Part shown: one piece after another, positions 60,503-63,984 of the stretch
Layout of the letters: every line of letters starts with the position of its first letter
Position numbering within the stretch: position 1 is the stretch's first letter
From: Dendronalium phyllosphericum CENA369
Lineage (GTDB): Bacteria > Cyanobacteriota > Cyanobacteriia > Cyanobacteriales > Nostocaceae
DNA length: 63,984 bases
Assembly (NCBI RefSeq): GCF_016056275.1
Contig: NZ_JAECZA010000276.1
Coordinates: forward strand, 1-63,984
Direction: 5' to 3'
Notes under the pieces: model-generated
Told to the model about the DNA's origin: nothing
Databases searched by the model: none
The model's input: only the letters and a program-made list of their open reading frames with translations
Position numbers and translations under genes: made by a program

Positions 60503-61498
60503 ATGATTGAAGTTGACCATCTGAGTAAAACATACGGTTCTACCTCAGCTATTACTGATGTGACTTTTAGCGTCGAACCAGGAGAAATTTTAGGCTTTTT
60601 GGGGCCTAATGGCGCTGGGAAAACCACAACTATGCGGATTTTGGCTGGTTACTTACCAGCAACAAATGGCACTGCTAAAATTGCTGGCTTTGATGTTCAC
60701 GAAAATTCTTTGGCTGTACGGCAGCGAATTGGCTATTTGCCAGAAACACCGCCGTTATATCCAGAAATGACTGTGGAAGGATTTTTGCATTTTGTGGCGC
60801 GAATTAAAGGCATATCAGCAGGCGATCGCGCCACTAAAGTCACCGCAGCTATAGAACGCTGCAATTTACAAGATAAGCGGCGAGTAATTATTCGCAAACT
60901 TTCTAAAGGATATCGCCAAAGAGTTGGTATTGCCCAAGCGATCGTCCACGATCCGCCAGCCATCATTATGGATGAACCGACTGTGGGACTCGATCCCCGG
61001 CAAATTATCGAGGTGCGAAATTTAATTAAAAGCCTCGCTGGGACTCATACTATTATTCTGTCTACGCACATATTGCCAGAAGTGAGCATGACCTGTAATC
61101 GCGTAGCCATCATCAATCGCGGCAAGATAGTAGCAACGAATACTCCAGAAAGTTTGATGACCCAGTTGACAGGTGGTTCTGGATATGAAATTGAAATTAC
61201 GGGAGAAACTAATTTAGCCAAACAAGTTCTACAAAATGTAGCAGGTGTGAGTTTGGTAGAATCAATTTCTGGTAATAACCTTCCTAGAGATAACCGTGCT
61301 TATTTGCGGGTAATATCGCAACTGGGAAGCGAACCAGGACAAGATATTGCCTTAGCACTAGTACGAGCAGGATTTGGTTTACATGAAATGCGACGTGTAA
61401 GCGCTACTTTAGAAGATGTATTTTTGCAATTGACCACAGAAGAAAAGAATTTGCCGACTGAGGTAAACTCAGCAGAGAACGAAGGAGAAGCAGCGTAA
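60503..61498 (+). CDS. ABC transporter ATPase (GldA-like)
   Basis: 331 aa. Walker A FLGPNGAGKTTTMRILAGYL near 34, signature KLSKGYRQRVGIAQAI near 134, and Walker B AIIMDEPTVGLDPRQIIEV near 154, with the switch His in ILSTHILPEV. Homologous to ATPases of gliding-motility and polysaccharide-type ABC exporters. It overlaps none of its neighbours and is followed directly by the permease. Confidence 0.85.
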   Translation: MIEVDHLSKTYGSTSAITDVTFSVEPGEILGFLGPNGAGKTTTMRILAGYLPATNGTAKIAGFDVHENSLAVRQRIGYLPETPPLYPEMTVEGFLHFVARIKGISAGDRATKVTAAIERCNLQDKRRVIIRKLSKGYRQRVGIAQAIVHDPPAIIMDEPTVGLDPRQIIEVRNLIKSLAGTHTIILSTHILPEVSMTCNRVAIINRGKIVATNTPESLMTQLTGGSGYEIEITGETNLAKQVLQNVAGVSLVESISGNNLPRDNRAYLRVISQLGSEPGQDIALALVRAGFGLHEMRRVSATLEDVFLQLTTEEKNLPTEVNSAENEGEAA

Positions 61499-62311
61499 AT
61501 GGGTATAGTACTGGGTAATATTATTGCCATTTATCGCCGAGAGTTACAGAGTTATTTTGTATCGCCTTTAGCTTATGCGATCGCTGGCGTATTTTGGTTC
61601 ATTTCGGGGTTATTCTTAGTAATGATTTTGCTGGGGCCAGACGGCATTTTGCCAGCAGTCGCGGCATACGATTTACAAGGACAACAACTAGGAGTGCCAG
61701 TGCCACCAATAGATGTCCCTTACGAATTTATCAGAGCATTTTTAGATCGCATGGGTTGGCTATTGTTATTTATCTTGCCCATTCTTTCTATGGGACTTTA
61801 TGCCGAAGAACGCAAGCGGGGCACTTTAGAACTGTTAGCCACGTCACCAGTCACAAACTGGGCAGTAGCTACAGGGAAACTATTAGGGGTGCTAACGTTT
61901 TTTATTACGATGGTTTTACCCTTGCTAGTATTTGAAGCGATCGCAATTAGTGGGTCAAATCCACCAATGTCGCCCTCAATTCCTTTACTGGGTCACTTTG
62001 GATTAATCTTGCTAGCTGCGGCAATTTTATCTTTGGGAATGTTTATTTCCTCTTTAACAGACAGCACAATATTGTCAGCTGTCCTGACCTTTGCCTTAAT
62101 TTTATTGCTATTATTTGTTGATTTAATCGCCAAAAGTATTGGCGGCCCTGTAGGAGCAGCTTTAGGCTATTTATCATTGTTGAAACATTACGACAGCCTC
62201 ATCCAAGGAATTTTTGATACCAGCACCTTGATTTTATTTGCCAGTTACATTTTTTTGGGCATCTTTCTCACAGCCCAGTCCATCGATGCTCTACGTTTTC
62301 AACGGCAATAG
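61499..62311 (+). CDS. ABC-2 type permease (GldF-like)
   Basis: 270 aa, starting the base after the ATPase stop. Six hydrophobic segments (AYAIAGVFWFISGLFLVM, LLLFILPILSMGLYAEE, LTFFITMVLPLLVFEAI, LILLAAAILSLGMFIS). EERKRGTLELLATSPVT is the conserved coupling region of ABC-2 permeases. Forms the membrane channel with the ATPase. Confidence 0.82.
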   Translation: MGIVLGNIIAIYRRELQSYFVSPLAYAIAGVFWFISGLFLVMILLGPDGILPAVAAYDLQGQQLGVPVPPIDVPYEFIRAFLDRMGWLLLFILPILSMGLYAEERKRGTLELLATSPVTNWAVATGKLLGVLTFFITMVLPLLVFEAIAISGSNPPMSPSIPLLGHFGLILLAAAILSLGMFISSLTDSTILSAVLTFALILLLLFVDLIAKSIGGPVGAALGYLSLLKHYDSLIQGIFDTSTLILFASYIFLGIFLTAQSIDALRFQRQ

Positions 62312-62495
62312 TTAGGAGTGGTGAGTTAGTTATCAGTGGTCATTAGTCAGAAGGCTGAAGGCAGGAGTAATTATTATTTATTGTCTCCCTTGTCTCCCTC
62401 ATCCCCCTCATCTCCCCCATCTCCCCCTGCTCCCTCATCACCCTCATCTCCCCCGCCCCTCTGCTTTGAGAGTGCTGAGTGCTAATTGAAAAGTC
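62312..62495. repeat. Low-complexity pyrimidine-rich spacer
   Basis: Imperfect CTCCC(T/C)CATC repeats (about 62384-62458), the same type as before the ATPase gene. No gene. Confidence 0.5.
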
Positions 62496-63984
62496 ATGAA
62501 AAAAATCAAAAAAAATCAACCTTGGAAATATTTGTTTTGGCTAGGCCCGTTTTTGACTGTTGTGGGCTTAACAGCTGGCTTAGTTTCTGGAAATTGGAAT
62601 CTAATTCCCCTAGCATTTTTAATTGCAGGAATTGTTATTAGTGCATGGTGGGTAGTATGGCGAAGCCAGCAAACTAACTGGTGGAAACGTCGTTCTACTC
62701 AAGCTAGTACTAATGCTTTAATTGCTATTTTGGCTGTATTGGTAATTTTAGGGTTAGTTAACTTTTTAGGTACTCGTTACCATTTACGGGCAGACTTAAC
62801 AGAATCTCAGTTGTTTACTCTTGCCCCTCAATCAAAAGAATTGGTGCATAGCTTGCAACAGCCAGTGAAAGTATGGGTGTTTGATGGAAATCAAAATCCC
62901 CAAGACCGCGAATTGCTGGAAAATTATCAACGACAAAGTTCAAATTTTAAGTTTGAATACGTCGATCCCCAAACTAGACCGGGACTTGCAGACAAGTTTG
63001 GCGTTAAAGATTATGGAGAAGTTTACCTAGAATCAGGCGAGAAGCGCCAATTAGTCCAAACGATAAATCAGAATGAGCGCTTGTCAGAAGCCAGTTTAAC
63101 AAATCGCCTGCAACAGATAACTAGTTCAAATACTGCTGCGGTTTACTTTCTACAAGGTCACGGCGAACGCTCAATTGCAGCGGGTGAGGGTGGAATTTCG
63201 CAAGCTGTTCGTGCACTCAGCGATAAAAGTTACACTACATCACCTCTAAATTTAGCAGAAAAGTCCCAAGTTCCTGACAATGCTGCTGTAGTGGTAGTAG
63301 CTGGGCCTAAGCGAGGGTTATTTGATAGCGAGGTCAAAGCCTTGCAAAACTATCTCAATCGTGGTGGTGACATACTATTAATGATCGATCCCGAAACTGA
63401 CCCTAATCTGAATAGCTTGTTACAAGAGTGGGGCGTGCGTTTGGATAATCGTTTGGCAGTGGATGTCTCTGGTACAAGTGTAGGACTTGGCTCGGCTGCA
63501 CCCATTATCACAGACTACGGACAACACCCAATTACTAAAGATTTTGGTAATGGTATTTCTTTTTATCGCTTGGCAAGACCTATAGAAATTACTCCAGTAC
63601 CCGGTGTTGAGGCAACTCCTCTGCTGCGAACTAAGCCTTATCCCGATAGCTGGGCTGAAAGTGACCTGCAAAGCGAAAAACTAGAATTTAACCCTGGCAA
63701 AGACCTCAAAGGGCCTTTAACCTTGGGTGTAGCTTTAACAAGAAAAGTATCGGCTCAATCTCCAGCCACATCTAGCTCCACTCCCAGTGCTGCGGCGACT
63801 GCTTCGCCGCTACCATCACCGACGACTCAAAGTCAAGCTAGTCCAACTCCCAGTGCTACGGCGACTGCTTCGCCAACACCATCACCGACAACCCAAAGTC
63901 AAGCTAGTCCAACTCCCAGCACTGCGGCAACTGCTTCGCCGCTACCATCACCGACGACTCAAAGTCAAGCTAGTCCAACTCCCA
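62496..63984 (+). CDS. GldG-like ABC auxiliary protein, partial (3' end beyond window)
   Basis: At least 496 codons; the ATG is at 62496. Two N-terminal hydrophobic helices (FWLGPFLTVVGLTAGLVSG, LIAILAVLVILGLVNFLG), then an extracytoplasmic part with GldG/IFT-like features (FKFEYVDPQTRPGLADKFGV, AAVYFLQGHGERSIAAGEGG, GGDILLMIDPETDPNLNSLL). The visible C terminus is a Pro/Thr/Ser-rich linker made of a 22-residue tandem repeat. Third gene of the ABC cluster. Confidence 0.8.
   Translation, partial: MKKIKKNQPWKYLFWLGPFLTVVGLTAGLVSGNWNLIPLAFLIAGIVISAWWVVWRSQQTNWWKRRSTQASTNALIAILAVLVILGLVNFLGTRYHLRADLTESQLFTLAPQSKELVHSLQQPVKVWVFDGNQNPQDRELLENYQRQSSNFKFEYVDPQTRPGLADKFGVKDYGEVYLESGEKRQLVQTINQNERLSEASLTNRLQQITSSNTAAVYFLQGHGERSIAAGEGGISQAVRALSDKSYTTSPLNLAEKSQVPDNAAVVVVAGPKRGLFDSEVKALQNYLNRGGDILLMIDPETDPNLNSLLQEWGVRLDNRLAVDVSGTSVGLGSAAPIITDYGQHPITKDFGNGISFYRLARPIEITPVPGVEATPLLRTKPYPDSWAESDLQSEKLEFNPGKDLKGPLTLGVALTRKVSAQSPATSSSTPSAAATASPLPSPTTQSQASPTPSATATASPTPSPTTQSQASPTPSTAATASPLPSPTTQSQASPTP
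63768..63984 (+). repeat. 66-bp tandem repeat within the GldG-like gene
   Basis: Units start at about 63768, 63834, 63900 and 63966, exactly 66 bases (22 codons) apart. They encode QASPTPSATATASPTPSP plus TTQS with minor changes. An in-frame, probably length-variable, flexible linker. The fourth unit is cut by the window edge. Confidence 0.85.

Noticed and set aside
60125-60503. Overlapping plus-strand ORFs before the ABC ATPase
   Set aside because: They translate low-complexity and tandem repeats and have no protein-like composition.

Overview
The window looks like chromosomal DNA of a filamentous cyanobacterium, probably Nostocales. The evidence is frequent HIP1-type gcgatcgc octamers, a cyanophycinase-like peptidase, a PEP-CTERM protein, DUF4347/ELWxxDGT and SLH proteins, CBS-PAS histidine kinases, interspersed repeats and several insertion sequences. 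No species can be assigned from the sequence alone.

The central feature is a complete type V-K CRISPR-associated transposon (CAST), 23361-39565 (16.2 kb). Both ends begin TGTnCATTAAAT with internal TnsB-type repeats, and a 5-bp TATGG duplication flanks them. In order it carries tnsB, tnsC, three minus-strand genes, tniQ, a minus-strand cargo operon (hsdM-hsdS-ATPase-HNH), a divergent ribbon-helix-helix regulator gene, cas12k, a tracrRNA region, a seven-repeat CRISPR array, a separate truncated repeat with a 17-nt spacer, and the right end. That spacer matches tRNA-Ala(CGC) perfectly, and the tRNA gene lies immediately outside the right end. The matched site has a GGTA PAM formed by the tRNA D-loop and sits 54 bp from the transposon end. 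The element therefore carries both its own address and the array for other targets. Notable points are a TnsC whose Walker A and Walker B residues are both replaced, tniQ split away from tnsBC, and a cargo operon pairing type I methylation and specificity subunits with a Septu-like ATPase and HNH nuclease, with no HsdR.

Just upstream (22202-23260) lies a relic of a second CAST: a left end and the first 107 codons of tnsB, joined abruptly to a truncated phage baseplate J gene. Comparing the two left ends shows an inverted hairpin loop and a 34-bp operator-like duplication.

Left region (1-14.2 kb): two IS701-like copies (one cut by the window edge), an S51 peptidase, an alpha/beta hydrolase, an M4 metalloprotease with an emfourin-like inhibitor gene, an ABC-transporter remnant cut by an IS, a 1455-aa DUF4347/ELWxxDGT/Calx-beta protein, a DUF3592 membrane protein, a decayed IS630-like element inserted at the start of a cupin gene, a MAPEG protein and a PEP-CTERM protein.

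Fatty-acid cluster (14.7-21.5 kb, all minus strand): desaturase, acyl carrier protein, cyclopropane-synthase-like methyltransferase, cytochrome P450, fatty acyl-AMP ligase, a second desaturase and a hotdog thioesterase. Together they look like a pathway that activates, loads, desaturates, C1-modifies, oxidises and releases an unusual fatty acid.

Right region (39.6-64 kb): tRNA-Ala, HAD hydrolase, methyltransferase, RtcB, ATP-grasp protein, a cyanobacterial hypothetical, an SLH protein, two signalling proteins, an MprF-like gene with three alpha/beta hydrolases and a UPF0104-type membrane protein, and a GldA/F/G-like ABC cluster running off the window end.
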